A stretch of 64,000 bases of DNA. Source: Veillonella absiana. GTDB lineage: Bacteria; Bacillota; Negativicutes; Veillonellales; Veillonellaceae. The translations under genes and the position numbers were made by a program. The notes below the pieces were generated by a model that was given only the letters and a program-made list of their open reading frames with translations, made no database searches and was not told the DNA's origin. Numbering within the stretch: the stretch's first letter is position 1; each line of letters begins with the position of its first letter. The DNA lies in the NCBI RefSeq assembly GCF_032970905.1, contig NZ_JAWJZA010000003.1. One strand, written 5' to 3'. Of the stretch, positions 52,509 to 62,827 are shown one piece after another.

Positions 52509-54692
52509 ATGAAGGTAGCAGATATTATTATCAATCGTCCCGCTAAACAATTGCATAAACCATTTAGCTATGCCGTACCAGAGAAATTTGGTACCATTGC
52601 ACCTGGTACACGCGTTCTTGTTCCTCTCGGTGGCAGTCGTGAAGAAGGTATTTTGATTGGTTATCACGAAGAAGCTGAGCCATTGTCCTATACGGTAAAG
52701 TCTATTATCCAAGTGCTAGATCAAGAACCGTGGTTTACTACGGAGATGATGAATACAGCTAAACAATTGAGCCAATATTATTTGTGCTCTTATGGCGATG
52801 CATTACGATTATTTACCATTAATAAAACATTGAAATCCTACGAAGCACCTAAGGAAGTGTGGCTCGTTACGCAACCAGGATTCACTGTTGAGCAATTTAG
52901 CACTCGCAAGAAAAAACAACGAGAATTGGCTGAGTACTTGCTCGATGTTGAAGGCGCGCCATTGTCCTTGTTAAAGGCGAAAGGATTCTCTTTGCCTGTT
53001 ATAAAACAAGTGGCAGCGGCTGAATATATTAGGTCGGAAGAACGTTTTAAAGAAACAAAGACAAGATTTACTAGTTTGCTTAGTAATGAAGGGGATATTA
53101 CCCTGACAGATGAACAACAAGTAGCCTATGAACCGATTAGGGCGGCCATGGATGCGAATACACAAGAAACGTTTTTGTTACATGGTGTTACGGGTAGTGG
53201 TAAAACACAATTATATTTAAAGGCAGCTGCTCGCTGCATCGCTGATGATAAAACGGCTATTATTTTGGTGCCTGAAATTATTTTGACGGATCAAATTGTA
53301 CGTCGATTTGTGGAAACCTTTGGTGATGAAGTGGTAGTATTCCATAGTAAATTGACTATTAATGAGCGTTATAATAACTGGGAACGATTGCGTCGTAAAG
53401 ATAGCCATATTATCATTGGCGCTCGTTCGGCTGTATTTGCACCGGCTGAACATATTGGTCTCATCGTTCTCGATGAAGAGCATGATAATTCCTATAAACA
53501 AGAGGATATGATTCGATACCATGCGAAACAAGTGGCGTTGTGGCGTGGTCAATCTCATGGTTGCCCTGTTGTATTAGGATCGGCTACGCCAGCGGTGACA
53601 TCCTTTTACAAGGCCCAACATAAGGAATACACCTTGCTATCCTTGCCTAATCGCGTGTTTGAGCAACCAATGCCACAAGTGCAAATTGTGGATATGAAGG
53701 AAGAAATGTTACGGGGCAACTACTCCGTATTTTCCGATGATATGGTGAACCTCATTGATACTACATTACAAAATCACAATCAGATGATTATGCTATTAAA
53801 CCGACGTGGCTATAGTACATTTGTAATGTGCCGTGAATGTGGTAAACCCATACAATGTCCTCATTGTGATGTGTCTATGGTGTATCATCAATCCGGCGAA
53901 GAATTACGTTGCCATTATTGCGAGCATCATGAACCAGTTCCTAATATATGCCCACACTGTGGGAGTAAAAAAATAAAATTCTTTGGCTCTGGCACACAGA
54001 AGGTGGAGGAAGAATTGCGTAGACAATTTCCACAGGCCCGTATTGCCCGTCTTGATCAAGATGTGACAAAACAAAAAGGTAATGGTGAGGAAATTCTCGA
54101 ACAATTCCGCATTGGTCGATATGATATTTTATTGGGGACTCAGATGGTATCGAAAGGTCATGACTTTGAAAATGTTACTGCTGTTGGGATTTTAACGGCC
54201 GATTCCGTACTAAATATTCCATTATATTCGGCGGCAGAACGGACCTTCGATTTGCTCACACAAACGGCTGGACGAGCTGGGCGTGGTGAAAAATTAGGCT
54301 GTGCCGTAATACAAACATATAATCCGTTAAATTATGCTATAATAAAGAGTAAAGCTCATGATTACATTGGCTTTTATAATGAGGAAATTCAGAATCGTGA
54401 AATACTTGGATATCCGCCATTTCGTGAAATGATTCGTATGTTGGTGCGTCATGAAAACATCAATACTCTTGAGGGGATTGCGAACCACATTGTGACGGAT
54501 TTAGAGGCACATAAGGATTCTGAAGATATAGAAATAAATGGTCCCTACGAAACAGGTATTAAACGTAAACGAGATATGTTTTATTTAGCTATTATGATTC
54601 GTGGACCTAAATTAGATTCAGTTAAGAAATACATCGCCCAATCTTGGATTTTTACACAAGAGGGATTATTAATTGATGTAGATCCAATATAA
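52509..54692 (+). CDS. priA: Primosomal helicase PriA
   Basis: PriA restarts stalled replication forks. The 727-residue protein has the N-terminal 3'-DNA-binding domain, a helicase core with GVTGSGKTQLY (Walker A) and LDEEHDNSYKQ, and a two-zinc Cys-rich insert (CRECGKPIQCPHCD and CHYCEHH..NICPHCG, about residues 440-490). Motifs V-VI in GTQMVSKGHDF and QTAGRAGRG follow. All eight zinc-ligand cysteines are visible. It is followed by def and fmt. Confidence 0.96.
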   Translation: MKVADIIINRPAKQLHKPFSYAVPEKFGTIAPGTRVLVPLGGSREEGILIGYHEEAEPLSYTVKSIIQVLDQEPWFTTEMMNTAKQLSQYYLCSYGDALRLFTINKTLKSYEAPKEVWLVTQPGFTVEQFSTRKKKQRELAEYLLDVEGAPLSLLKAKGFSLPVIKQVAAAEYIRSEERFKETKTRFTSLLSNEGDITLTDEQQVAYEPIRAAMDANTQETFLLHGVTGSGKTQLYLKAAARCIADDKTAIILVPEIILTDQIVRRFVETFGDEVVVFHSKLTINERYNNWERLRRKDSHIIIGARSAVFAPAEHIGLIVLDEEHDNSYKQEDMIRYHAKQVALWRGQSHGCPVVLGSATPAVTSFYKAQHKEYTLLSLPNRVFEQPMPQVQIVDMKEEMLRGNYSVFSDDMVNLIDTTLQNHNQMIMLLNRRGYSTFVMCRECGKPIQCPHCDVSMVYHQSGEELRCHYCEHHEPVPNICPHCGSKKIKFFGSGTQKVEEELRRQFPQARIARLDQDVTKQKGNGEEILEQFRIGRYDILLGTQMVSKGHDFENVTAVGILTADSVLNIPLYSAAERTFDLLTQTAGRAGRGEKLGCAVIQTYNPLNYAIIKSKAHDYIGFYNEEIQNREILGYPPFREMIRMLVRHENINTLEGIANHIVTDLEAHKDSEDIEINGPYETGIKRKRDMFYLAIMIRGPKLDSVKKYIAQSWIFTQEGLLIDVDPI

Positions 54693-54709
54693 CAAATAAT
54701 GGAGGACGA

Positions 54710-55186
54710 ATGGCAGTTTTAGATATTATGAAAGCAGGACATCCTGTATTAAAACAGGTAGCAGAACCTGTAGAATTTGTAAATAAAAAAATGAGAACAC
54801 TCATTGAAGATATGGCCGAAACAATGTATAAAACAGATGGTGTAGGCCTTGCGGCACCACAAATAGGTGTATCTCAACGTATTATTGTATTAGATGATGG
54901 TAATGGTTTATTAGAGCTTATCAATCCTGAAATTACTCATAAAGAAGGCTCTCAAATTGGGTTAGAAGGTTGCCTCAGTGTTCCTGGTTATTATGGTGAT
55001 GTAGAGCGTTTTGATAAAATCACTGTGAAGGCTATCGATAAACACAATAAAAAGGTAACTATCAAAGCTGAAGGCTTCCTAGCACGTATTCTACAGCATG
55101 AGATTGATCATCTAGATGGTCATTTATTTATTGAAAAAGCAGATAATTTACAACGCATTGAACCACAAACAGAAGGGGCGAAATAA
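54710..55186 (+). CDS. def: Peptide deformylase
   Basis: Def removes the N-formyl group from new proteins. The 158-residue metalloenzyme has the three motifs GVGLAAPQIG, EGCLSVPG and QHEIDHLDG, which supply the Cys and two His metal ligands and the catalytic Glu. GGAGG precedes the ATG. It overlaps fmt by 1 bp (TAATG). Confidence 0.97.
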   Translation: MAVLDIMKAGHPVLKQVAEPVEFVNKKMRTLIEDMAETMYKTDGVGLAAPQIGVSQRIIVLDDGNGLLELINPEITHKEGSQIGLEGCLSVPGYYGDVERFDKITVKAIDKHNKKVTIKAEGFLARILQHEIDHLDGHLFIEKADNLQRIEPQTEGAK

Positions 55187-56127
55187 TGACTCCATTACGC
55201 GTAGTATTTATGGGTACACCAGATTTTTCCGTACCAACCCTTGAGGCATTAGTACAAGCAGGGCACAACATTGTTGGGGTCTATTGTCAGCCAGATAAAG
55301 AAAAGGGTCGTGGAAAACAAGTGCAAATGCCTGCCGTAAAAGTGGCAGCCTTGGCACATGATTTACCGGTGTACCAACCTGTAACACTGAAATCAGAAGA
55401 AGTAGAGGCCGAATTACGTGCCTTAGAACCAGATGTAATTATTGTTATTGCATACGGTAAAATTTTACCACCTTGGCTCATTCGTTTACCTAAATATGGC
55501 TGTATTAATGTACATGCTTCTATTTTGCCTAAGTATCGTGGGGCTGCACCAATTCATTATGCTATTTTAAATGGTGATACTAAAACTGGGGTCACTATTA
55601 TGCATATGGATGACGGTCTTGATACAGGCGATATTATCGATGTTGAAACTATAGAGATATTACCGAATGAAACTACGGGAGAACTCTTTGAGCGTATTGC
55701 TACATTGGGCGGTGCGACTATCAATCCTGTATTAGAACGTTGGGTAGCTGGAGAGATTATTGCTATACCACAGGATGATATTAAGGCATCTCATACGAGC
55801 AAAATTACAAAGGACATGGGACTCATTGATTGGAATAGTCCAGCTTTTGAAGTAGCGAATAAAATCAAGGCCTTAAATCCTGCACCTGGATGTTTTACTT
55901 TCATTAATGGAAAACGATTGAAACTTTGGATGGCAGAATCACTAGAGGAATCTAGTTCTGTACAACCAGGTACAATCGTTGCTATAACAGCAGACTCTAT
56001 TGATGTAGCAACAAAAGATGGTATATTGCGATTGAAAGAAGTACAACCAGATAACAAAAAGCGTATGAGTGCAGGCGACTTCTCTCGAGGTCATCAATTG
56101 AAAGTAGGTATGACATTTGGTGAATAA
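55186..56127 (+). CDS. fmt: Methionyl-tRNA formyltransferase
   Basis: Fmt formylates the initiator Met-tRNA, the step whose product Def later removes. The 313-residue enzyme has RVVFMGTPDFSVPTLEAL, the catalytic region INVHASILPKYRGAAPI (Asn, His) with MDDGLDTGDI (Asp), and a C-terminal OB-like domain from about residue 205. It is coupled to def and overlaps the DUF116 gene. Confidence 0.97.
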   Translation: MTPLRVVFMGTPDFSVPTLEALVQAGHNIVGVYCQPDKEKGRGKQVQMPAVKVAALAHDLPVYQPVTLKSEEVEAELRALEPDVIIVIAYGKILPPWLIRLPKYGCINVHASILPKYRGAAPIHYAILNGDTKTGVTIMHMDDGLDTGDIIDVETIEILPNETTGELFERIATLGGATINPVLERWVAGEIIAIPQDDIKASHTSKITKDMGLIDWNSPAFEVANKIKALNPAPGCFTFINGKRLKLWMAESLEESSSVQPGTIVAITADSIDVATKDGILRLKEVQPDNKKRMSAGDFSRGHQLKVGMTFGE

Positions 56128-56905
56128 AGAGAAAGAATATGAAACGTATCCGTTATATTTAGGCTTATCAGGACTCACATTTGCATTACTTACTGTACTG
56201 GTGGTAGTGCTCATGTATGTATTATGGCCTGGATTACATCAGTTAAGCTATACTTTGGCGGTGACAGTAGAAATTTTTCTAGCCTTCATCATTGGCATTG
56301 GTTGGTTTCTATGGGCTATGCTTGGCATAGCTACAAAAGGTTGGTTGCGTATTCATCCTATTATTTTACGCATTAGTAATCGTGTCATTTATTCACTATT
56401 CCCAATTTCCCTGCTGCTAGGCAAATTTGGCGGTGTTACTAAGGACCGATTACGTCAATCCATGATTGATTTAATTAATCATTTGGTGACATTAAATTTG
56501 TACAAAGTACCAGCAGACCGTATTTTGTTATTAACACCACATTGCCTACAAGAGAGCTCTTGTGTTCATAAGGTTACTGGTGATGTATATAATTGCAAAC
56601 AATGTGGTCGGTGTAAGGTTGGCGATTTGCTGCAAATCACAAAGGATTATGGCTGTAAATTTCTCGTTGCTACAGGCGGCACCCTGGCTAGACTAAAGGT
56701 TAAGGAAGCACGACCTAAAGCAATTGTAGCTATCGCGTGTGAACGAGATTTGGCAAGTGGTATGGCTGATGTATTCCCAATTCCTGTGATAGGGGTCTTG
56801 AACGCAAGACCCAATGGGCCATGCTGTAATACGACAGTAGATGCTGATCGTGTGAGAGAAGTTGTGGAATTATTAGTAGATAAGGATAGTCATGAGCGAA
56901 ACTAA
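56120..56905 (+). CDS. DUF116 family membrane protein
   Basis: The 261-residue protein has two N-terminal membrane helices (about residues 12-35 and 45-70), then a cytoplasmic domain with clustered cysteines: HCLQESSC, CKQCGRCKVGD (about 155-165), ACERD and GPCCNT. This is the DUF116 pattern; the Cys layout suggests a bound metal or Fe-S cluster. Function is not established. GTG 56120 is chosen; TTG 56117 is alternative. It overlaps fmt and rsmB, so it is part of this translation-linked operon. Confidence 0.85.
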   Translation: MNKEKEYETYPLYLGLSGLTFALLTVLVVVLMYVLWPGLHQLSYTLAVTVEIFLAFIIGIGWFLWAMLGIATKGWLRIHPIILRISNRVIYSLFPISLLLGKFGGVTKDRLRQSMIDLINHLVTLNLYKVPADRILLLTPHCLQESSCVHKVTGDVYNCKQCGRCKVGDLLQITKDYGCKFLVATGGTLARLKVKEARPKAIVAIACERDLASGMADVFPIPVIGVLNARPNGPCCNTTVDADRVREVVELLVDKDSHERN

Positions 56906-58250
56906 CGGAAATCCACAAAAACAAAATATTAGATTATATGCTGTTAAGGCATTAGCGGATATCAACCGTAAAGGTGGTTATGCGAATATTGTATTGCAAC
57001 AATATATTAATCAATACAATATGAGTGATTTGGATCGTCGTTTCTTTACAGAACTTGTATATGGCGTAGTACGTCGTAAAAACTATTTAGATGCGATCAT
57101 TGTCCATTTTGCCAAACGCCCCCTAAATAAATTATCTTCCTTAGTGGTGGAAATTTTACGGTTAGGGATTTATCAAATCCTATATATGGACAAGGTACCT
57201 GAAAGTGCGGCCGTTAATGAAAGCGTAAAGTTGGCAAAGAAACTAACCCGTGGGTTATCTGGTTTTGTGAATGCCATTTTACGAAATCTATTACGTGATG
57301 ATGGAAATATATCCATTGATGAACTTAGTCGTAGTGAGGAAGAACGCATTTCCTTTATTTATAATCAACCATTATGGCTTATTGAACATTGGGCGAATGA
57401 GATGGGGCTTGATAAGACAGAGGAGCTATGTGCTTGGTTTAATGAACAACCTCGTCTTACAGCACGTATCAATACATTAAAAATCTCCTATGATGATTGT
57501 ATTTATCAATTAACTGACGCAGGGTGGATTGTAGAACAAGATGCCACAATGCCAGAGGTGTTGTACATTGATAAGCATGTAGGCAGTCTTGAAAAATCTG
57601 ACCTTGTCATGAATGGCGCCATTACCTTTATGGATAAAGCATCTATGCTCGTGGCTCATGTGGTGAATCCACAGGCGAATGAACGCATCCTTGATTGTTG
57701 TGCGGCGCCAGGTGGTAAATCCATGCATATGGCTGCGTTGATGAATAATCAAGGTACTATCGTATCATGTGATATTCATGACCATAAGATAGAATTGATG
57801 GAGGCCAATGCCGAACGCCTTGGTGCCACTATCATAGAAACTACATTACAAGATGCGACACAATTGCCAAAGGAATGGGCGGGGACATTTGATCGTGTAT
57901 TGATCGATGCACCTTGTTCTGGTCTTGGTATTTTACAAAAGAAACTAGATATGCGCTGGCGTAAGGAACTTTCAACACTGAAAGAATTACCAGCATTGCA
58001 ATTACAAATATTAAACCGTGCCAGCCAAATGGTGAAGGACGGTGGTACAGTGGTGTATTCCACATGTACACTCAATACATTAGAAAATGAAGACGTAGTC
58101 AATAAATTTTTGGCTACTCACCAAGAATTTACATTAGATAGCATTGGCAATGATATTCCAGTGCCTCATGAAGGTCCTATGATTACTACATATCCACCGA
58201 GAGATAATATGGACGGGTTCTTTATGGCTAGATTATGTAAAAACAAGTGA
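56892..58250 (+). CDS. rsmB: 16S rRNA m5C967 methyltransferase RsmB
   Basis: RsmB methylates C967 of 16S rRNA. The 452-residue protein has a NusB-like N-terminal RNA-binding domain (about residues 8-140, with FTELVYGVVRRKNYLD) and a Rossmann methyltransferase. CCAAPGGKS binds SAM; the two catalytic cysteines lie in DAPCSGLG and YSTCTLNTLEN. It overlaps the DUF116 gene by 14 bp. Confidence 0.96.
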   Translation: MSETNGNPQKQNIRLYAVKALADINRKGGYANIVLQQYINQYNMSDLDRRFFTELVYGVVRRKNYLDAIIVHFAKRPLNKLSSLVVEILRLGIYQILYMDKVPESAAVNESVKLAKKLTRGLSGFVNAILRNLLRDDGNISIDELSRSEEERISFIYNQPLWLIEHWANEMGLDKTEELCAWFNEQPRLTARINTLKISYDDCIYQLTDAGWIVEQDATMPEVLYIDKHVGSLEKSDLVMNGAITFMDKASMLVAHVVNPQANERILDCCAAPGGKSMHMAALMNNQGTIVSCDIHDHKIELMEANAERLGATIIETTLQDATQLPKEWAGTFDRVLIDAPCSGLGILQKKLDMRWRKELSTLKELPALQLQILNRASQMVKDGGTVVYSTCTLNTLENEDVVNKFLATHQEFTLDSIGNDIPVPHEGPMITTYPPRDNMDGFFMARLCKNK

Positions 58251-58265
58251 GTCTAAAGGAGACAC

Positions 58266-59312
58266 ATGATAGAATTACTAGGAAAATCCTTGCCGGAGTT
58301 GCAAGAGATTTTTGTTACTCATAAGATACAAAAGTTTAGAGCTAAACAATTGATGGATTATATTTATCATCGCTATATATTTGACTTTGATAAGATGGAG
58401 CAATTCCCTAAAAATCTTCGTACATGGTTAACAGAAAATTGTATAATTTCTATGCCGAAGGTGATTACAGAATCTGTATCTCCAGATGGGAAAACGCGTA
58501 AATTATTACTAGAATTCAGTGACACAAGCCGTGTTGAAGCAGTGCTCATGCAGCAGCATTACGGTAATTCCGTTTGTGTATCTTCACAAGTGGGCTGTGC
58601 CATGGGGTGCATATTCTGCGCTTCTACACAAGGCGGTTTATATCGAGATTTAGAGGCTCATGAAATTGTGGCTCAAGTCGTATTATTTGGCGCTGCTATT
58701 GATGAGGATATCCATTCCATCGTTGTCATGGGGGCTGGTGAGCCACTACAAAATTATGACAATGTTGTTGATGCTTTAAAATTGATGCATGATGAGGAAA
58801 CATTTAATATTAGTTATCGCAAGATGACTATATCTACTTGTGGATGGGTACCTAATATTTACCGGTTAGCAGAGGAAGGGATTCCATTTACTTTGGCATT
58901 GTCTTTACATGCTACGACTAGTGAAACTCGTCGCAGTATTATGCCCATAGGGTCAAAATATGCGCTTCCAGAGGTATTGGCGGCGGTAAAGGCTTACTAT
59001 GACAAGACGCAACGTCGAGTGACGTTCGAATATATCTTGATTGAAGGTGTTAACGTTTCCCTAGATGAAGCACATCAATTAGGTAAAATCGGTAAAGAAT
59101 TCCCTAATTGTCATATCAATCTTATTCCAGTAAATGGGAATGAACATATTGACTTGTATAAACCAACTAACAAGCATATGGCTACTTTCAAAGAAATTGT
59201 TGAATCCTATGGTGTATCGGTGACGATACGAAAAGAGATGGGCGATGCTATCCAAGCTGCTTGTGGTCAGTTAAAAGCAGGGCACGCACAGAAAGAGGAG
59301 AATCATGAATAG
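58266..59312 (+). CDS. rlmN: 23S rRNA A2503 methyltransferase RlmN (radical SAM)
   Basis: RlmN makes 2-methyladenosine at 23S A2503 and in some tRNAs. The 348-residue radical SAM enzyme has the CxxxCxxC cluster motif in CAMGCIFCAST (about residues 113-123), GAGEPLQNYDNV, and the catalytic cysteine near the end in AACGQL. CxxxCxxC plus AACGQL separates it from Cfr only weakly; context (rsmB, PP2C) supports RlmN. It overlaps the PP2C gene by 8 bp. Confidence 0.95.
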   Translation: MIELLGKSLPELQEIFVTHKIQKFRAKQLMDYIYHRYIFDFDKMEQFPKNLRTWLTENCIISMPKVITESVSPDGKTRKLLLEFSDTSRVEAVLMQQHYGNSVCVSSQVGCAMGCIFCASTQGGLYRDLEAHEIVAQVVLFGAAIDEDIHSIVVMGAGEPLQNYDNVVDALKLMHDEETFNISYRKMTISTCGWVPNIYRLAEEGIPFTLALSLHATTSETRRSIMPIGSKYALPEVLAAVKAYYDKTQRRVTFEYILIEGVNVSLDEAHQLGKIGKEFPNCHINLIPVNGNEHIDLYKPTNKHMATFKEIVESYGVSVTIRKEMGDAIQAACGQLKAGHAQKEENHE

Positions 59313-60003
59313 TATAGGCATGAGCAAGATTGGCTTGGTACGCCAACGCAATGAGGACCGGTTCTTTATTGATGGTCCTGTGTGTGCTGTTACTGATGGC
59401 ATGGGCGGTTATAAAGGCGGTGAAATCGCTAGTACCTATGCTGTTGATGAAATCGAACGTAGTTTGCAAAAAGCTAACTTCTTTGATGAACAAATATTAT
59501 GTGATGCAATTCGCCAAGCTAATGCATCCATTGTTAACCGAGTAAAAGAAGAGAAATCTTTAACTGGAATGGGGACAACGGCTGTTGTTGTAGCGATACA
59601 AGATAATATATTGTATTGGGCTAGCGTAGGCGATAGTCGTTTATACGTAATGAAACAAGGTATATTGCAACAAATTACAACTGACCATTCTATGGTGCAA
59701 GAACTCTTTAGCGCTGGAGAAATTACAAAAGAGGAGATGTTAACTCATCCAAAGCGTAATTTGTTAACTAGAGCAGTTGGTGTCAACTCTATCCTAGCCG
59801 TTGATAGTGGACAATTAGAGGTAGCACCAGGTGACCGTATTGTATTATGTACCGATGGTTTAACCGGGTATGTAAATGATCATGAAATCGAACAAGTATT
59901 GAATGAGACTTCTGATAATAATACGGCTGTTAATACATTAATGAACAGAGTGTATGACCTGGGCGCTAGTGATAATGTAACTATTATTGTGGGCACTATC
60001 TAA
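59305..60003 (+). CDS. PP2C-type protein phosphatase (PrpC/Stp)
   Basis: This 232-residue phosphatase is the partner of the following Ser/Thr kinase. It has GLVRQRNEDRF, DGMGGYKGGE (metal-binding Asp and Gly), GTTAVVV, WASVGDSRLY and the closing GASDNVTIIV. There is no membrane segment, so it is cytoplasmic. It starts inside the end of rlmN, with GAGGAG upstream, and ends 15 bp before the kinase gene. Confidence 0.95.
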   Translation: MNSIGMSKIGLVRQRNEDRFFIDGPVCAVTDGMGGYKGGEIASTYAVDEIERSLQKANFFDEQILCDAIRQANASIVNRVKEEKSLTGMGTTAVVVAIQDNILYWASVGDSRLYVMKQGILQQITTDHSMVQELFSAGEITKEEMLTHPKRNLLTRAVGVNSILAVDSGQLEVAPGDRIVLCTDGLTGYVNDHEIEQVLNETSDNNTAVNTLMNRVYDLGASDNVTIIVGTI

Positions 60004-60018
60004 TCTAGGAACGGTGAT

Positions 60019-61953
60019 ATGATGAGTATTATACAAAACTTAAAGGATATTATCCTTGATAATCGATATAAAATTATAGATAAAATTGGCGTGGGCGGTA
60101 TGGCTGACGTTTACAAGGGTCAAGATTCTTTACTTGGACGTGCTGTAGCCATTAAAATCTTACATGCTAACTTTGCGAATGATGATGAGTTTGTCACACG
60201 TTTTAAACGTGAGGCTCAAGCTGCAGGTAAATTAAATCATCCAAATATTGTAAATATGTATGATGTAGGCTATGACCAAGGTTTGCACTATATTGTTATG
60301 GAATATGTAGAAGGGGAGACCTTAAAGGAATACATCGTTCGTAACAAAAAATTAGCCATCGATGAGGCTGTTAAAATTGCTATTGCCATTGGTGAAGGGC
60401 TTGAACATGCCCATGCAATGGGGATTGTTCATTGTGATATTAAGCCTCATAATGTGATGATTACCTCGAATGGTCGTGTGAAAGTAGCTGATTTCGGTAT
60501 TGCACGTGCTATGAATGCAACTAATACCGTAATGTATACAAACTCTATTATGGGGTCGGCACATTATTTGTCACCCGAACAAGCTAGTGGTAAACCTGTA
60601 GATGGAAATACTGATATTTACTCTTTAGGTGTTGTTCTTTATGAAATGCTTACAGGTCGTGTTCCATTTGAAGGGGAAACACCAATTGCGGTAGCGTTAA
60701 AACATGTACGTGAGGAATTAACTCCACCTACACGTTATAATCCAAGTATTCCTAGTATGCTTGAATCCGTCGTAGTGAAAGCCCTGTCAAAAAATCCTGA
60801 AGATCGTTTTGGTAGTATTAGTGACATGATTAGTGATTTGCGTTTATCCCAAGGTTTTACCATGGGAAAATCTAGTCGCCAAGTGCCATATGATTTTGCC
60901 ACTCAAATGATTCCGACGGTGGATGCAAATCCATTTGAGAATGACATAGAAGAAGAAAACTCTAAAAAGTCTGGAATTTTAGGATTTATTGCGAAAATTC
61001 CGCAAAAGTATATTATTCTTGGTGCTGCGGTTATATTTGTGGTAGCATTCCTAGGTGCATTCCTTAGCTTTGGGAACTTCTGGAGCAATACGACTGTAGA
61101 AGTCCCGAATGTAGTTGGAAAACAGGTGTCTGTGGCTAAAAATATTCTAGAGGATAATCATTTACGAGTGTCCACTAGTGAGGTATCAAATCCAGATGTT
61201 CCAGCAGGACAAGTTATTTCTCAAACACCATCTGCCGGTGAAAAGGTAAAAGAACAACGTACAATCCATCTTGTAGTAAGTAAAGGGGTTGGTGATATTA
61301 CTGTTCCTGATTTATCTGGTATGACAGTAGAACAAGCGAAAGCTCGACTTAAAGAACTAGGCCTTGTAATCGGTAAAATTTCAACCGGTAATAATCAAGA
61401 TAAACCAGATGCGGTAATTATTTCTCAATCACCGTCTGGTGATTCTAAGGTGACTAAAGGCACAACTATTGATATTACTATTAATAAATTGGTAGCTAAA
61501 AAAGTAGAAATGCCTAATGTTATAGGTATGACATTAAAAGATGCACGTGATGCATTGAATTCTTTAGAATTGTCCGTAAACCAAATTGCTGGCTCCGTGG
61601 ATGAAAAATCTGTGGTTACTGAACAAAGTGTTAAAGCGGGACAAAAAATTGATGTCGGTGGCGCGGTTAACTTAACTACTACGTTAAAAGAGGAAGCAAA
61701 GTCTAAAGATGAAAAGTCTAGTTCCTCTAATAGTGGTAGTAACACTACTAATGGTACAGTAGACGTAACAGTGCCATCTGGATCTAAAGAACAATCTTTA
61801 CGCATTGTGGTTCAAGATGATACGGGATCTGCTGTTATCTATGATGGTACAAATAAACCTGGAGATCGTGTTGTGAAAAAAGTTTCTGGTGTTGGGAATG
61901 TACGAATTCAGGTGTACTTGAATGGTGCATTAGTTCAAGATCAGGCTTTATAG
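60019..61953 (+). CDS. PASTA-domain Ser/Thr protein kinase (PrkC/StkP type)
   Basis: A transmembrane kinase that senses cell-wall fragments. The 644-residue protein has a Hanks kinase domain (about residues 15-275: GVGGMADVYKG, invariant Lys in AVAIKIL, catalytic HCDIKPHNVM, DFG in VADFGIA, SPEQASGK). A membrane helix (about 333-352) and three extracytoplasmic PASTA domains (about 360-425, 427-495, 497-555) follow, then a Ser/Asn-rich linker and a short β-rich C-terminal domain. It pairs with the upstream PP2C phosphatase. Confidence 0.95.
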   Translation: MMSIIQNLKDIILDNRYKIIDKIGVGGMADVYKGQDSLLGRAVAIKILHANFANDDEFVTRFKREAQAAGKLNHPNIVNMYDVGYDQGLHYIVMEYVEGETLKEYIVRNKKLAIDEAVKIAIAIGEGLEHAHAMGIVHCDIKPHNVMITSNGRVKVADFGIARAMNATNTVMYTNSIMGSAHYLSPEQASGKPVDGNTDIYSLGVVLYEMLTGRVPFEGETPIAVALKHVREELTPPTRYNPSIPSMLESVVVKALSKNPEDRFGSISDMISDLRLSQGFTMGKSSRQVPYDFATQMIPTVDANPFENDIEEENSKKSGILGFIAKIPQKYIILGAAVIFVVAFLGAFLSFGNFWSNTTVEVPNVVGKQVSVAKNILEDNHLRVSTSEVSNPDVPAGQVISQTPSAGEKVKEQRTIHLVVSKGVGDITVPDLSGMTVEQAKARLKELGLVIGKISTGNNQDKPDAVIISQSPSGDSKVTKGTTIDITINKLVAKKVEMPNVIGMTLKDARDALNSLELSVNQIAGSVDEKSVVTEQSVKAGQKIDVGGAVNLTTTLKEEAKSKDEKSSSSNSGSNTTNGTVDVTVPSGSKEQSLRIVVQDDTGSAVIYDGTNKPGDRVVKKVSGVGNVRIQVYLNGALVQDQAL

Positions 61954-61960
61954 GAGCACT

Positions 61961-62827
61961 ATGAATATCGGGATTGTTGTAAAAAATATGAATGGCTATT
62001 TCTATGTGCAATCTCCTGATGGAGAGGTACATGAATGTAAAGTGCGTGGCCGTTTAAAACAGAATAGATATACTTTACTCGTTGGTGACCGCGTGCATTA
62101 TTCTGAGGATGGATTCATTGAATCCATCCTTCCTAGAATTAACTCTATGGTTCGTCCAGCAGTAGCTAATATAGATCAAGTTATCCTAGTGGTGGCTGCT
62201 CATGAACCAGATATCAATGAATTATTGTTTAATAAACTGCTCGTCATGATTGAGCACGCTGATATTCCAGTGGTTATTTGCATAAATAAATGTGATCTAG
62301 CTGATGAAAATACACGAGAATTGGTAGATCGATACCAAACTATTGGGTATACAGTTATACGTACATCGACTTATGTTAAAGAAGGTCTTGAAGAGTTACG
62401 CTCTACATTAGAAGGAAAGATTACTGCTTTTGCTGGTCCATCTGGTGTGGGTAAGAGTAGCTTGCTCAATGCATTAGAACCAAATTTTGCATTTCAAACT
62501 GGTGATGTGAGTGATAAAATTAAACGTGGTAGACATACGACGAGACATGCTTCTTTATTTAGTTTGAATGAGGAATCTTTCATTATGGATACACCTGGAT
62601 TTAGTGCCATTGAGTTTAATGATGTATCATTGGAGCGCTTGCCAAGTCTATTTCCTGAATTTTTATCTTGTGAAGTTGATTGTAAATTTAGTCCTTGTTA
62701 TCACGATAAAGAACCAGTGTGTGGCGTGAAACAAGCCGTAGATAATGGAGTTGTTTTCCTATCTCGTTATGAAGCGTACCTCGCTATACGCGAAGAAATT
62801 ATGAATCAGAAAAAGAGGTCAAGATAA
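61961..62827 (+). CDS. rsgA: Ribosome small-subunit GTPase RsgA
   Basis: RsgA checks maturation of the 30S subunit. The 288-residue circularly permuted GTPase has an N-terminal OB fold (about 1-65), then G4 NKCD before G1 GPSGVGKSS and the switch DTPGFS. A C-terminal zinc site is C-x6-C-x-H-x6-C-like (CEVDCKFSPCYHDKEPVC). The kinase-rsgA-rpe order is standard in Firmicutes. It overlaps rpe by 1 bp. Confidence 0.96.
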   Translation: MNIGIVVKNMNGYFYVQSPDGEVHECKVRGRLKQNRYTLLVGDRVHYSEDGFIESILPRINSMVRPAVANIDQVILVVAAHEPDINELLFNKLLVMIEHADIPVVICINKCDLADENTRELVDRYQTIGYTVIRTSTYVKEGLEELRSTLEGKITAFAGPSGVGKSSLLNALEPNFAFQTGDVSDKIKRGRHTTRHASLFSLNEESFIMDTPGFSAIEFNDVSLERLPSLFPEFLSCEVDCKFSPCYHDKEPVCGVKQAVDNGVVFLSRYEAYLAIREEIMNQKKRSR

